This document shows positions 24,107 to 35,877 of a DNA stretch of 64,000 bases, in pieces. The notes under the pieces were generated by a model that ran no database searches, was not told where the DNA came from, and saw nothing but the letters and a program-made list of their open reading frames with translations. Numbering within the stretch: the stretch's first letter is position 1; every line of letters starts with the position of its first letter. The translations under genes were made by a program, and so were the position numbers. The stretch lies in NCBI GenBank assembly GCA_963920635.1, contig OY987299.1:66942692-67006691 (forward strand), given 5' to 3'. This DNA is from Pseudeuparius sepicola (Eukaryota; Arthropoda; Insecta; Coleoptera; Anthribidae).

Positions 24107-24625
24107 TAACCACCCTAGGTCATAGAGACACGTCTACCACCCTAGGCAGAACATGGCTGCGAACAGTAACACTCAGTGCCACCCTAGGCTCCTCAGAGAT
24201 CACTTCTCCGTAATCAAGTATAGGTGCATCTTTTAATAGTATATAACCACCCTAGGTCACAGAGACACGTCTACCACCCTAGGCAGAACGTGGCTGCTAA
24301 CAGTAACACTCAGTGCCACCCTAGGCACCTCAGAGGTCACTTCCCCGTAATCAAGTACATCTTTTAATAGTATATAACCCCCCTAGGTCATAGAGACACG
24401 TCTACCAACCTAGGCAGAACGTGGCTGCTAACAGTAACACTCAGTGCTACCCAAGGCACCTCCGAGGTAACTTCCGTGTAATCAAGTACATTTCTTAATA
24501 GTACTTATATAACCACTCTAGGTCATAGAGACACGTCTACCACCCTAGGCAGAACGTGGCTACTAACAGTAACAACCAGTGCCACCCTAGGCACCTTCGA
24601 AGTCACTTACCCGTAATCAAATCAA
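24107..24625. repeat. CCACCCTAGG tandem array, about 130-bp units
   Basis: Four units start near 24109, 24244, 24374 and 24509. Each holds AACCACCCTAGGTCATAGAG, CTACCACCCTAGGCAGAAC and CAGTGCCACCCTAGGC, so the 10-mer CCACCCTAGG recurs about three times per unit. A unit fragment (GACCCTAGGCAATACATC...TTTTAATAG, 20480-20508) lies on the other side of the transposon, which therefore inserted into the array. Confidence 0.85.
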
Positions 24626-24815
24626 CAATTTTCACACCGCAGCGAATTCGACCTATTACTTCGTAAATCCTCTTCGATCTACGTTTTATTATCTTAGTGA
24701 TAAGATACTCACTATGGGGCGAGGGGCTTCGACGCTTTTTGGGAGGTTTTGGCATATCTGCGCAGCACGATTCTCTAAACGATAACGGTGCGATGGCGAT
24801 GCGGTCAGTACACAC
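24603..24815 (-). CDS. Possible small basic protein, unrecognised
   Basis: A 70-codon open frame with a basic middle, MPKPPKKRRSPSPHSEYLI, followed by TKIIKRRSKRIYEVIGRI and ending KIVDLITGK. The composition is unlike chance AT-rich translation, but there is no family match, no conserved context and no supported start. It overlaps the last unit of the tandem array. It may be an exon or an element fragment. Confidence 0.15.
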   Translation of the reverse strand: MCTDRIAIAPLSFRESCCADMPKPPKKRRSPSPHSEYLITKIIKRRSKRIYEVIGRIRCGVKIVDLITGK

Positions 24816-25019
24816 AAAAACGAAGACTGAGTGGGCCGACGGCAGTTAGCGCGAGGTAGGGGCAAGCAAATGGAGGGAGAAACCTATTTTTTTACTTTAA
24901 AATTTGTGGTCAGACGGACAGAAGCGAGGGCACTATACTTACTTATTTACGAGACGAGGCCGAATATAATTGTATTTTTGTTTGTCAATAATATATTTGT
25001 TCTAGTGACATTCAGGTAG

Positions 25020-26330
25020 GTAGCATCATCAGAATCATTCTATTCTGAGAACACTATTGACGACTCAGAGATAATGCCAGTTAGTTTTAAAAACCTAACG
25101 ATTTGTTTATTGTAAACAAGAGTCGATTTTATTTAGTCTGACTTCTGACTAAGTATACGAGTGTGGTACAAAACCATACAAGTGCTGATACATTATGAAG
25201 CAAAAAATTATAAAAACCTGACCAGGTTCAGTTTTCTGTAAAGTATATTCCACCGATTGCTAGTTGTATGAAGGAACTGATATTTTGGCCTGAATCTAAA
25301 TCTAGTGCTATTCAAAAAGCATTACCAGTGCTTTTCAAAGAAAAAAAACAGGGATTAATAGGTATAGAAGATTGGAAATTTAAACATATTGAGCCCTTAC
25401 TTAGGTACAGAATGTAAGTCAGTAAGACCCGCATTGGTTCCAAAAGATACCTATAGGTGTCAGCTCTACAATAGATATTGTTCAAAAGATGACTTAAGCA
25501 TGTAAAAAGCAATAAAGCCAAGTTTTTAGTCGAAAAACTTTATAGTAGGTCATCGCTCGAATTGGATTGACTATTTAAAACCTATTTAGGTAAATTATAT
25601 TCCCGAATGCATACCTACTCGTAAAAAATTATATACCATGGAGTAAAGAAATAATACGCAGAAAGTTTGCACCAGAAATTTTTTTATTTGTTTATGAATA
25701 ATGATAAATCTCTGAAACGGAACTGGCATATTAAATAAAGTGGTGGTTTTATTTTCTACACGGGGTAAATCATAAAAATGTCGAAACGGTGTTTTATGGA
25801 ATAGAAACTTGAATTGCTGGCCTTACCTTTTAATTCTAAACTTTTCATAATACATATTTTCTCTAAAATTAAAAATACCTAAGGGTACTTTACTCTAAAG
25901 TCTTTTTCATATTTTCGAACCTCCCCCATACCTATACGAAATAAGATATTCAAATTTTGAAAACTGCGTTTTGAGTTTGCAGGAATGCACAAACAAGAAT
26001 AAAATTTTCTGATAAATTAAAATTAAAAAAAACATATTGTAGGTACTTTCTGCTGGACACTGTATATTCGACACTACTGTTGTAATGAGAAAAAATAGAC
26101 GTCTAACATAGTAGCTACACTGCAACTTTTATATCTTATCAACAAAAAATAGATAAATAATAGGGGGTCCGAGTTTTCGGACTTACGTGTGACTTTTTCA
26201 AATTTTTTTCACAAACAAAAATTATTATGTTTTTAACCTAAAGTATATTTTTACGTCAACAAAAATATTTCCAATATATTATTATCCATTAGAACCACCA
26301 TTAATTGTTTTATTTATAGTTTGGTAATAT
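25020..26330. other. AT-rich interval with no gene seen
   Basis: No element ends or domains recognised. A short plus-strand open stretch near 25275-25415 (ELIFWPESKSSAIQKALPV..., about 45 codons) ends at a stop and could be an exon scrap; I cannot assign it. Confidence 0.5.
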
Positions 26331-27548
26331 TTGTTATAATAACTATTGGATATTACAATTTTTCTTGTATTTTGATTCCCCCGAACGCTACGTACGTGTC
26401 CCAGTTAACGTGATAAACCCGATTTCCTCAGTAATTTTAAAGATAAATCGATGGCTTAAAAACCAGACTTGTGTAGAATTTTCCGAGGAATTCGAATGTG
26501 ACGTCAATCTTAATCTACCGGGTGTTGTTAAAAAGTTATTTTAAAAATATCGTTTTCCAAAAAATTGTGAAGTTGGATTTTAACACGAAATGTTAGTAAT
26601 GAGTATACGAGGAGTAACAAAAAAGTGTCGGTTTCCATTTCTGACTTCCGGTTTTACCGGAAGTGAGCATCACTTTGTCAGATTTTTGAGACAAGCTCTA
26701 TATTTTGGGTTTTTAAAGTTTCTTTTGTTCTCTTCTCTTTATTTTGAAATTTAATTTTGGGGTTACCTTTTGCTTGAAAAAATATGAAAAATGACCCATT
26801 TAAACGTGGTCATGTGACTTTCGTTATCTGTCAAAAATGACATTTAAAAAAATATATCGCCAAAAATGTGTTTATTTGTTAAGATATCAAAAAGTTTAAC
26901 TTGAAAAAGTTGTTTCTTTTTAAATTCTACGTAAGTGTACCAAATTTGAACGCTCTAATAAAAGATTTAGTTTTTTGCCAATTTTTAATAATAATTATGA
27001 AATTTCTGAAAATTTTAAAAACTTCGTAAAAACTTTTTTATATCACTAGCTTTATCATTCTATTAACTTTTTATTACTAATTAACGATAATAATAGGTAT
27101 TTTTCAAAAGAAATTGATATTAATGCTTTAAAATGTTGTTATATTCGCTGCAAAGATGATGTACAGGGTTATTCACTGAGAATTGACTCCCCACCTAACT
27201 TTTTGTTTTTTAAGATAAAAGGGTGATTCAAAAAACAAAATCAATGGATCGGCGAATACTTTTTTATGCCATGGCCGTTTAGTGTACAGGGTGTTCCAAA
27301 AAAGTAGGACCAATGGCAACTTAATTTTTTTAAATAGAACACCCTGTATATTATTGGATTTCTGAAATCTGCTCATCAAGGCAATCAAAATGATATTAAA
27401 CTTTGTAGCATTATCTTTTTCTGTTTTTGAAAAATTCCGTATTCAAACTTTATACTAAATTTATTTAACTCGAATTTGTGGATCTCGTGATAAAGATAGA
27501 CGATCAATGTAATAACGAAAAATATTTGTTTTAAACAAGAGAGTAATA

Positions 27549-27660
27549 TAGTGAAACTCCAAAATGTTTAGGAGCCTTTTCAAATTTTACTGATTATATC
27601 CTCGAAATAAAGAATTTCAGGAAAATCGTAAAAGCTCCTAAACATTTTGGAGTATCACTA
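27549..27660. mobile_element. 112-bp TA-flanked MITE in one arm only
   Basis: TAGTGAAACTCCAAAATGTT at the left and its near complement (CATTTTGGAGTATCACTA) at the right, flanked by TA (27547-27548, 27661-27662). The opposite arm reads CCCTGTATTACTCTC without it, so the filled and empty sites are both present. Confidence 0.8.
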
Positions 27661-28256
27661 TACAGGGTGTCCGGAAATAAATGCACCAACTTGAAAAATT
27701 AAAAAGAAAAATGGAAAATATGACGAAAAGTTCATATGAACATGGGTCCGCAGATGTTTGGTTTTCGAGATGCAGGGTGTTGAAATTTAAATTTTATTTT
27801 CGATTTTTTTAAATAACTTTTTGAGACGACAAAATTTTCGTGCAAAATTTGGTAGTCGGGGTTTTTTTGGGATGAGAAATCATAATTTGGTATTATTTTT
27901 GGTGCAATACGTAGAGGGCGCTGCGTACGCTATCATTATTTAATTTAATTTGCCCTAACTTTTTTGACAGTAAACTTTTACGACATTTTGTGAAAGTATC
28001 CTCTTCCCACACGTTTTCTAAGCAAAAAAGGTATACTTGGTGCATAACGCCAAAGGTGACCGTTTTCGAGAAATTTTCAAATTTCTGCATCGATGCAGGT
28101 GCATATCGACACTCGTATGCAATTAAATTCTAGGCGTTAATCATAGGTGCCTGGCGTTCGCAATAAACAAACACATTTATTTTTTGACAGTTTAATTAAT
28201 TTGTTGTTGTTAGATTATCTTTTCTACTTTTTTCTCGAAAAACGGTGATATTATCC

Positions 28257-29327
28257 ATGCAAGAAAAGGTTCAAATGCACCTGATGTATGGAGAGGCCCG
28301 TGGAAATTCACGTCTCGCGCGGAGACTGTGCTCTGACCGATTTCCCCAACGAATACTTCCATATCATTCAATGTTTTCACGTGTGCACCGGCAACTTATG
28401 GAAACGGGTTCTGTAAATGTAACAAAATCTAATGCAGGAAGACGTCGTTTGTTAACAGTGCAACAAGAAGAAAATATTTTGGATTTATTTGACGAAAACC
28501 CCGAAATAAGCATAAGACGGGCATCACTGCAACTTGGAATTCCTAAAATGCAAGTCCACAGTTTTATTAAACTGCAATTACTGCATCCTTTTAGTGTTCA
28601 AAAAGTACAGGAACTTAAACCAGAGGATTTACCACGAAGAAGAAATTTCTGCTTATGGGCTCTTCAACGTTATAACCAAAATCCGGATTTTGTAAACCGA
28701 TTGCTCTTTACTGATGAGGCCTGTTTTACAAAAGATGGTGTACTGAATCTACACAACCTTCATTACTGGGCCATGGTAAATCCACACGTCGTAAGGCAGA
28801 CTCGTTCGCAAGATAGATGTTCAGTCAATTGCTGGGCTGGAATCGTCGGAGATTACATCATTGGTCCACATTTCTTGCCCCCTCGGTTAAATGCTGAAAC
28901 TTACCGGTATCTTTTGGAACATGAACTACCAATTCTTATGGAAGATATTCCCCTCGATATTAGACAGAGTTTATGGTTTATGCATGATGGTGCCCCACCA
29001 CACCGAGGGCGGATCGTAACCGAATGGCTGAATGAAAATTATCCAAGACGTTGGATTGGTAACAATTCCCCCAACGCAGCATGGCCTCCCCGTTCTCCGG
29101 ACTTAAACGCTATGGACTTTTCTTTCTGGGGGGCCATGAAGGATCGCGTCTATGCCGTGCCAATTAGAAATCGCGATCACTTACAACAACGAATCCTTGC
29201 CGCGGCTGAAGATATTAAACAGATACCCAACATTCATTGGAAAATACGTCAAAATTTTGTAAAACGTCTGCGGGTTTGTGTACAACAAAACGGTTCCCAC
29301 TTTGAACACGTTTTACGAAATTGGTGA
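28257..29327 (+). CDS. Intact Tc1/mariner-type transposase, 356 aa
   Basis: This enzyme would cut and rejoin the ends of its own element in the nucleus. The first ATG is at 28257 (MQEKVQMHLMYGEARGNSRL); a GTG four codons upstream is less likely. Domains in order: N-terminal helix-turn-helix (about residues 1-60, DUF4817-like), a second HTH (about 60-110, EISIRRASLQLGIPKMQVHS), and a DDE_3-type catalytic core with LLFTDEACFTKDGVLNLHN (first Asp), WFMHDGAPPHRGRIVTEWL (second Asp) and WPPRSPDLNAMDFSFWG (third Asp, 37 residues after the second by my count). It ends GSHFEHVLRNW-stop. There is no stop, frameshift or intron, and the length is normal for the family, so it is the best candidate for an active protein here. 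It lies in the unique centre of a long palindrome. It is about as divergent from the 22280 transposase as two subfamilies. Confidence 0.9.
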   Translation: MQEKVQMHLMYGEARGNSRLARRLCSDRFPQRILPYHSMFSRVHRQLMETGSVNVTKSNAGRRRLLTVQQEENILDLFDENPEISIRRASLQLGIPKMQVHSFIKLQLLHPFSVQKVQELKPEDLPRRRNFCLWALQRYNQNPDFVNRLLFTDEACFTKDGVLNLHNLHYWAMVNPHVVRQTRSQDRCSVNCWAGIVGDYIIGPHFLPPRLNAETYRYLLEHELPILMEDIPLDIRQSLWFMHDGAPPHRGRIVTEWLNENYPRRWIGNNSPNAAWPPRSPDLNAMDFSFWGAMKDRVYAVPIRNRDHLQQRILAAAEDIKQIPNIHWKIRQNFVKRLRVCVQQNGSHFEHVLRNW

Positions 29328-31270
29328 ATTTCACTTACCTAATAAAATTCAATTGTAAGAATCGAACTCTTAATAAAAGTTTCATGAAAATAATTTGTAA
29401 CATTCATGGTTTCTTGTTTGCAATTTTCTATGAAATGCAGGTAAGTTTCCGAGTTTAGACTGGGGACATGAAACATGGTATCTATGATAATGCCATCTTC
29501 CGATGATTCTAACCGAATTAATGTAGCAATTTTGTTTGTTCACCTTTTGGCGTAAATTTAAATGTGTTTGTTTATTGTGAACGCCAGGCACCTATGATTA
29601 ACGCCTAGAATTTAATTGCATACGAGTGTCGATATGGCACCTGCATCGATGCAGAAATTTGAAAATTTCTCGAAAACGGTCCCCTTTGGCGTTATGCACC
29701 AAGTATACCTTTTTTGCTTAGAAAACGTGTAAGAAGAGGATACATTCACAAAATGTCGTAAAAGTTTACTGTCAAAAAAGTTAGGGCAAATTAAATTAAA
29801 TAATGATAGCGTACGCAGCGCCCTCTACGTATTGCACCAAAAATAATACCAAATTATGATTTCTTATCCCAAAAAAACCCCGACTACCAAATTTTGCACG
29901 AAAATTTTGTCGTCTCAAAAAGTTATTTAAAAAAATCGAAAATAAAATTTAAATTTCAACACCCTGCATCTCGAAAACCAAACATCTGCGGACCCATGTT
30001 CATATGAACTTTTCGTCATATTTTCCATTTTTCTTTTTAATTTTTCGAGTTGGTGCATTTATTTCCGGACACCCTGTATTACTCTCTTGTTTAAAACAAA
30101 TATTTTTCGTTATTACATTGATCGTCTATCTTTATCACGAGATCCACAAATTCGAGTTAAATAAATTTAGTATAAAATTTGAATACGGAATTTTTCAAAA
30201 ACGGAAAAAGATAATGCCACAAAGTTTAATATCATTTTGATTGCCTTGATGAGCAGATTTCAAAAATCCAATACTATACAGGGTGTTCCATTTAAAAAAA
30301 TTAAGTTGCCATTGGTCCTATTTTTTTGGAAGACCCTGTACACTAAACGGTCGTGGCATAAAAAAGTATTCGCCGAACCATTGATTTTGTTTTTTGAATC
30401 ACCCTTTTATCTTAAAAAACAAAAAAGTTAGGTGGGAGGTCAATTCTCAGTGAATAACCCTGTACAGGTATTTAAAGTTTTCAGAAATTTCATAATTATT
30501 AAAAATTGGCAAAAAAAATATGTTAGACGTAAAATTAAAAAAGAAACAACTTTTTCAAGTAAAACTTTTTGATATTTTAACAAATAAACCCATTTTTGGC
30601 AATGTATTTCTTTAAATGTAATTTTTGACAGGTAACGAAAGTCACATGACCACGTTTGAGTGGGTCATTTTTCATCTTTTTTCAAGCAAAAGGTAACCCC
30701 AAAATTAATTTCAAAATAAAACATTAATTAAAAATTTCCCCCCTATGCTGCGAACTTTTTGGAGGACACTGTATATTTTTATATAGTTATCTCTAAAAAT
30801 AGCCAAGCAGTAAATTTTTATTTGTTGATAAATTTCGTCAAATATGATAAATTCACATTTTTGCATGGGATGCTAAAAATATATTGTTAGATATAACTAT
30901 ATAAAAGTAGATATATATCGTTGGAATTGGGAGAAGAAAAATAACCTAAAAAGCAGAAAATGTACAGGTTGTCTCAAAAATCTGACAAAGTGATGCTCAC
31001 TTCCGGTAAAACCGGAAGTCAGAAATGAAAACCGACACTTTTTCGTTACTCCCCGTATACTCATTACTAACATTTCGTGTTAAAATCCAAATTCACAATT
31101 TTTTGGAAAACGGTATTTTTTAAATACCTTTTTAACAACACCCGGTATATTAAGTTTGACGTCACATTCGAATTCCTCGGAAAATTCTACACAAGTCTGG
31201 TTTTTAAACCATCGATTTATCCTTAAAATTACCGACAAAATCGGGTTTATCACGTTAACTTACAGGGTGT

Positions 31271-31690
31271 ACACACCTGAGTTTTTCGTTTCTGTGCTAC
31301 CCCAGTGTCCAGCATGTCTCTAGTGCCATTTTGGTAAATATTTCAAGCTGCAAGAAATCAAATGTAAAAATTTTGATTTTTCTTATTTTTTGATCCCCCG
31401 ATTGCCACGTACGCACCTGAATTTTTCGTTTATGTGCTACCCCAGTATCTAGCATGCCTCTAGTGCCATTTTGGTAAATATTTTAAGCTGGTGAAAAATC
31501 AATTGTGGAAATTTGGGTTTTTCTTGTTTTTTGATCCCCCGATTGCCACGTACGCACTTGAGTTTTTTCGTTTTTGTGCTACCCCAGTGTCCAACATGCC
31601 TCTAGTGCCATTTTGGTAAATATTTCAAGCTGGTGAAAAATCAATTGTGAAAATTTTGATTTTTCTTGCTTTCTGAATTTTTTCGTTTGG
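31271..31690. repeat. Three tandem units of about 140 bp
   Basis: Units starting near 31273, 31413 and 31553 share CACCTGAGTTTTTCGTTT, GTGCTACCCCAGTGTCC, TCTAGTGCCATTTTGGTAAA and GATCCCCCGATTGCCACGTA. A diverged piece (TTGATTCCCCCGAACGCTAC, 26373-26395) lies on the far side of the 4.9-kb palindrome, so that element inserted into this array. Confidence 0.85.
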
Positions 31691-32032
31691 GGTTGCCCCA
31701 TATACCAATTTTGCTGCTGGCATCGTTTCTTGGTAAACTGCAAGATACGAAAACTTCTCTGGAAATATAAATTTGAAACAATTTATTTCATTCTCAATAA
31801 TTATAAGTCTGCTATACAAATACACGTCCCTTTTAATTTATTCAATTTTTGTTTTCTGATATAGTGACTAAGTTTTTTCCCAATTTGTGGTAGACATTAG
31901 CGCACTATGCGTAATACCGAGTATTTAGCTGGTGCGCTGTAAAAACGAGGTTCTTGATTCTGATTTCGATGCCGTCTCCAGAAACGTAGGTTTTATGCTG
32001 CATGTGCATAACTTCGGACTAACTTATTAATC

Positions 32033-32564
32033 AATGAAGTAAAATAACGGATATTTCAGCCAAAATTATGTTTTATTTATTCTTTACAATAAACCAAGCT
32101 TTCGGCCATACTTTTGGCCTTCGTCAGGGTATTGAGATGAATATTGAAAAGTTATGGTTCTATGAATATAAACGTCCAAAAATGGAATAAAATTGTTGTG
32201 TAAATATTTTTGTTGTTGACAACAACATACTTTTGGCCTTCGTCAGTGTATTGAGATGAATATTGAAAAGTTATGGTTCTATGAATATAAACGCCCAAAA
32301 ATGGAATAAAATTGTTGTGTAAATATTTTTGTTGTTGACAACAACAACATAAATATTTTTGTTGTTGACAACAACAACAACAAAAATATTTACACAATAA
32401 TTTTATTGCATTTTTGGACGTTTATATTCATAGAACCATAACTTTTCAATATTCATCTCAATACCCTGACGAAGGCCAAAAGTATGGCCGAAAGCTTGGT
32501 TTATTGTAAAGAATAAATAATACATAATTTTGGCTGAAATACCCGTCATTTTACTTCATTGATA
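32033..32564. mobile_element. Hairpin element with duplicated inner segment
   Basis: AATGAAGTAAAATAACGG at 32034 pairs with the complement ending near 32564; AACCAAGCTTTCGGCCATAC pairs near 32490. The left arm contains a direct duplication of about 105 bp (TACTTTTGGCCTTCGTCAG at 32119 and 32229, each followed by TATTGAGATGAATATTGAAA). Runs of TTGTTGTTGACAACAACAAC form the centre. No protein is encoded. Confidence 0.75.
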
Positions 32565-32819
32565 TATAAATACAGCCGTTATTAAAGAAGATCTATAACT
32601 TATTAATGTTGTGCAATCACAACACATATTATACATTCTACAACCGACTGTATTTATGCATTGGTAACCACAATGACATTTTAATTATTTTTCTTGTTAA
32701 CGGGCTCGGAGTAATTTTTGCCTCAACCCTGCATTCATTATTATTGTCATTTCTTCTGCACATATCCATAAGTCTATTCTCTAGTTGACCTAAAAGAAGA
32801 ATTCACAGGTAGGTATATA

Positions 32820-33547
32820 TACAGGGTGTTCCTCAACCTATACGCATAAACTTGGGAAATTGTAGCAGAGGACAAATAATGGCCAATTTAAAAAAAAAAT
32901 GTAATAAAATATTTTTTGTTTTGGAGATACAGCGAAAAAACTTTTACAGATAATAAAAAATTAGGAAGATAACAAGTCATGATAGCACGTACGGTATTTA
33001 GCAGTACCTACTTTGTTGTTAGTTGTCTTCGATGACGTCTTAACTGTAAGACACTATTCGTGTTTATTTTCACGCGATTAAAACACAAGTATGGCACGTA
33101 GTTTCGTAAACGAAGAACTTATGGACATGGTACTAGCATAATGGAGAAGCACATCAAAATTCAGTGGCTTCATCTCATCTTTATACCCAAAGATTTCCTC
33201 AAAGATTACATCCAGGAATTGAGGTTTATTTCCGTGTGATTCGGCGAGGTATAGAAACTGGCAGAACAAAAAACAAAACGGACCTATTGTGTGGGACCTT
33301 CATGGATTCGCAGGGCTCAACTGTGTATCGAAAATCAAGGACATAACTTTGAACAGTTATTATGATGAGCTAACATTATTTTTATTTTATTACACTAAAT
33401 TCTAGTTCTGGGTTTTTAATTTGAAATGAATTGATATAATCTCCAAAACAAAAAATGTTTTATTACATTTTTTTCGATAATTGGCCATTATTTGTCATCT
33501 GCTACAATTTCCCAAGTTTATGCGTATAGGTTGAGGAACACCCTGTA
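32820..33547. mobile_element. Internally deleted mariner-type element
   Basis: Starts TACAGGGTGTTCCTCAACCT and ends with the complement (GGAACACCCTGTA, 33547). The paired ends are about 75 bp, much shorter than in the sister elements. It holds only the first and last parts of a transposase (33091-33365). Confidence 0.85.
33091..33365 (+). pseudogene. Transposase start and end fused by deletion
   Basis: The plus strand begins MARSFVNEELMDMVLA-stop, the helix-turn-helix start seen in the other transposases here. It ends, in another frame, with RRAQLCIENQGHNFEQLL-stop (TGA 33363-33365), the usual C-terminal tail. The roughly 300 codons with the catalytic aspartates are missing between them. The product would be inert; the DNA could still be moved by a related transposase in trans. 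Confidence 0.75.
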
Positions 33548-34180
33548 TATATATATAATCATTATTAAGTATAAATATTCCAACAATAATCAAATAAACA
33601 ACAAACATACCTAACTCTTAATTTTTCCGGGTTTTGCTCGCAGTTTGTACCTATTAATAACTTGACACACCAAGGCAAGTAGTTAGCAGATCAAGCTTTA
33701 ACAAAACTTAGTCTTCATTATGATCCGAAAAATTAAGTATTCACAACGAAATTCTTATAACAAACTGAGAACAGAAATTATTTAGTTGCCGTCTACGAAA
33801 GTGTAGTTATAAACGCACAAAACACGTTTCAACAGCAAAATGCGGTGTTGCCGCAGATTATCCTTAAACATTATCCAAATATTTCATTGAAATACTTGGA
33901 AATTTGATTATTTCTCACCGCAGGCGTATAAAAGCTGGATCCAATAATTTATCTGGGAATGCTTGGTTATATAAAAAAAGAGGAAATAACTTCTAATAAC
34001 TTATTGAAATTAGGGATCGTGACGTCACATTCCCTACTTTTGGGAAAGTTTTTTTTTTCAATTTTTGAGCAAACTAATGGACACAAAAATCTGTTGGTGG
34101 GGTTCCATGATTATCTAGACATGTTTTACAAATTCCAATGCAAAAAATTATTTTTCATTCCTAAGTATACTAATCCATTC
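33548..34180. other. Interval with no gene seen
   Basis: An open frame at 33959-34231 has no recognisable feature and runs into the repeat that follows. No element ends were found. Confidence 0.5.
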
Positions 34181-35350
34181 CCTACTAGCCGTTTGAAGAG
34201 TCGAGAACCGCAGTTAAATGACAATAATTAGTTTAGTATTTTCAAAAATATTTTACACAATTCATTCTTGCGGCAAAGAGCAGCCAACTAAGAAGGGTAA
34301 AATAATAATAATAATAATAATAGGTTATTTTGGTGATTTCAAAAATGTTGTGCACAATTCCTTTTGGCGGTAACTAGTGGCCAACTTAGAGCGGTAATAA
34401 AGCCCCTTAGTGAGAATTCCTTACTAGCCGCTTGACGAGTCGAGAACCGCCCTTGAATGACATAATAATTATTTTGGTACTTTCAAAAAAGTTGTGCAAA
34501 ATTCTTATTGGCGGTAAATAGTGGCCAACTAAGAGAGCTAATAAAGCCCCCTAGTGAGAATATCTTACTAACTGTTTGAATAGGGTCGAGAACCGCCCTT
34601 AAATTGCTTAATTATTATTATTTTCACAACTTCAATTCACTGCCAGCTGTCTTAAGGGTCGAAAATCGACCTTCAAACGGCTAGTGAGGAATTCTGATAA
34701 GGGCATTTTTACCTTTCTTAGTTGACTATTCTTTTCCGCAAGAACGAATTGTGCTCAACATTTCTGAAAATGCAAAAATAATTATTATGTAATTCAAGGG
34801 CGGTTCTCGACCCTTCAAGTTGCGTAAAAAATTCTGACTGGGGTGCTTTTTTACCTCTTTTAGGTGGCTACCCTTTGCTGCAAGAACAAATTTGCGCAAT
34901 TTTTTTTTTAAATGACAAATTAATAATTATGTCATCCAAGGGCGGTTTTTGACCCTTCAAGCGGTTAATAAGGCTACTACTCTTTACAGCAAAAAAAATT
35001 TTACGCAACTTTTTTGAAAATGCGAAAAAAATTATTCGGTTCTTGACCGTTCTAACCGCTAGTAAGGAATTCTCACTAGGGGGCTTTTTTACCTCTCTTA
35101 GTTGGCCTTGGCTACTCTTTGAGGCAAGAATGAATTGTGAGCAACATTCTTGAAAATGCCAAAATAATAATTATTATATCATTTAAGTTCGGTTCTCGAC
35201 TCTTCAATAAGGAATTTTGCCTAGGCTGCTTTTTTTACCTTTCTTACTTGGCTACTCTTCCCCGCAAGAATGAATTGTGCACAACATTTTTGAAAATACC
35301 AAAATAATTATGTCAATCCAGGGCAGTTTTTGGTTCTTCAAACGATGAGT
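34181..35350. repeat. Foldback-type array: tandem units in two opposed arms
   Basis: Forward units (starts near 34190, 34425, 34575) contain GTTTGAAGAGTCGAGAACCG, GGCGGTAACTAGTGGCCAAC and CCCCTTAGTGAGAATTCC. From about 34650 the same unit appears reversed several times (AAGGGCGGTTCTCGACCCTT, TAGTTGGCTACTCTT, AGTGAGGAATTCT). Unit length is about 190 bp where clear. Two opposed tandem arrays resemble FB/foldback elements. No coding frame. Confidence 0.75.
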
Positions 35351-35877
35351 AGGGAATTCGAACTAATTTGTTGTTTAGTTGCGCAAAATTTATTTATATA
35401 TGTTAGCGTATCTTGCCCATGCGAACGGGCGGGAGCGCCACGTGTTGGTATGGCAGGACTGCCGATTAGGGGGAAAAAGATAGGCGCTCGTGCCAGAAGA
35501 AGCCGCGCAGCGTTCTAAATAGTTATGCTAAGATCGCTCTGTACTCGTTACTGGCAAGGCCCGTTTGCTGGAATTAGATATTATAGAATATTTAACCCTT
35601 GTACGTTAAGATATATAATTTAATTATTACGATTTATCGCCATTTTATTAACAGTTATTTGTTGCCAGGATTGTAATTGTGTTTTTATAGAACAAACATT
35701 ATCCTGTTAATTAAAAAAGTAGTAATTCGTGCAGTAAGTAAAACCTTACAAAAAGTGGTTTCCAACTTTACACCATATTAGCTTCTAAAATTATTGTTAA
35801 CTGCCAAAAATGGCTGCATCATTAACGTCTTTTAATTTAATTTTTAAGTTCGTAATAGCAAGCATCCCTTAGGTATA
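35351..35877. other. Interval with no gene seen
   Basis: A short GC-richer patch (35410-35520) is open on the plus strand (CPCERAGAPRVGMAG...) but has no recognisable feature. Confidence 0.45.

Larger units (their letters stand above)
26403..31260. mobile_element. 4.9-kb palindromic transposon with intact transposase
   Basis: Starts AGTTAACGTGATAAACCCGA (26403) and ends with the complement at 31260. The arms pair for about 1.7 kb each (26403-28171 and 29568-31260), with CTTCCGGTTTTACCGGAAG near 26645 matching the same block near 31005. The central unique 1.4 kb carries the transposase. Inside the arms is a second symmetrical pair of ends, TACAGGGTGTCCGG (27661) and CCGGACACCCTGTA (about 30078), so a shorter 2.4-kb unit of the kind seen at 2407-4736 may be the true mobile core. 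The left arm has an extra MITE (27549-27660); the right arm has about 200 extra bases near 30725-30955. Confidence 0.8.

Noticed and set aside
27173..27388. Open frame MIALMSRFQKSNNIQGVLFK... and its twin at 30237-30431
   Set aside because: The two are reverse copies in the arms of one palindrome and encode low-complexity translation of element ends.
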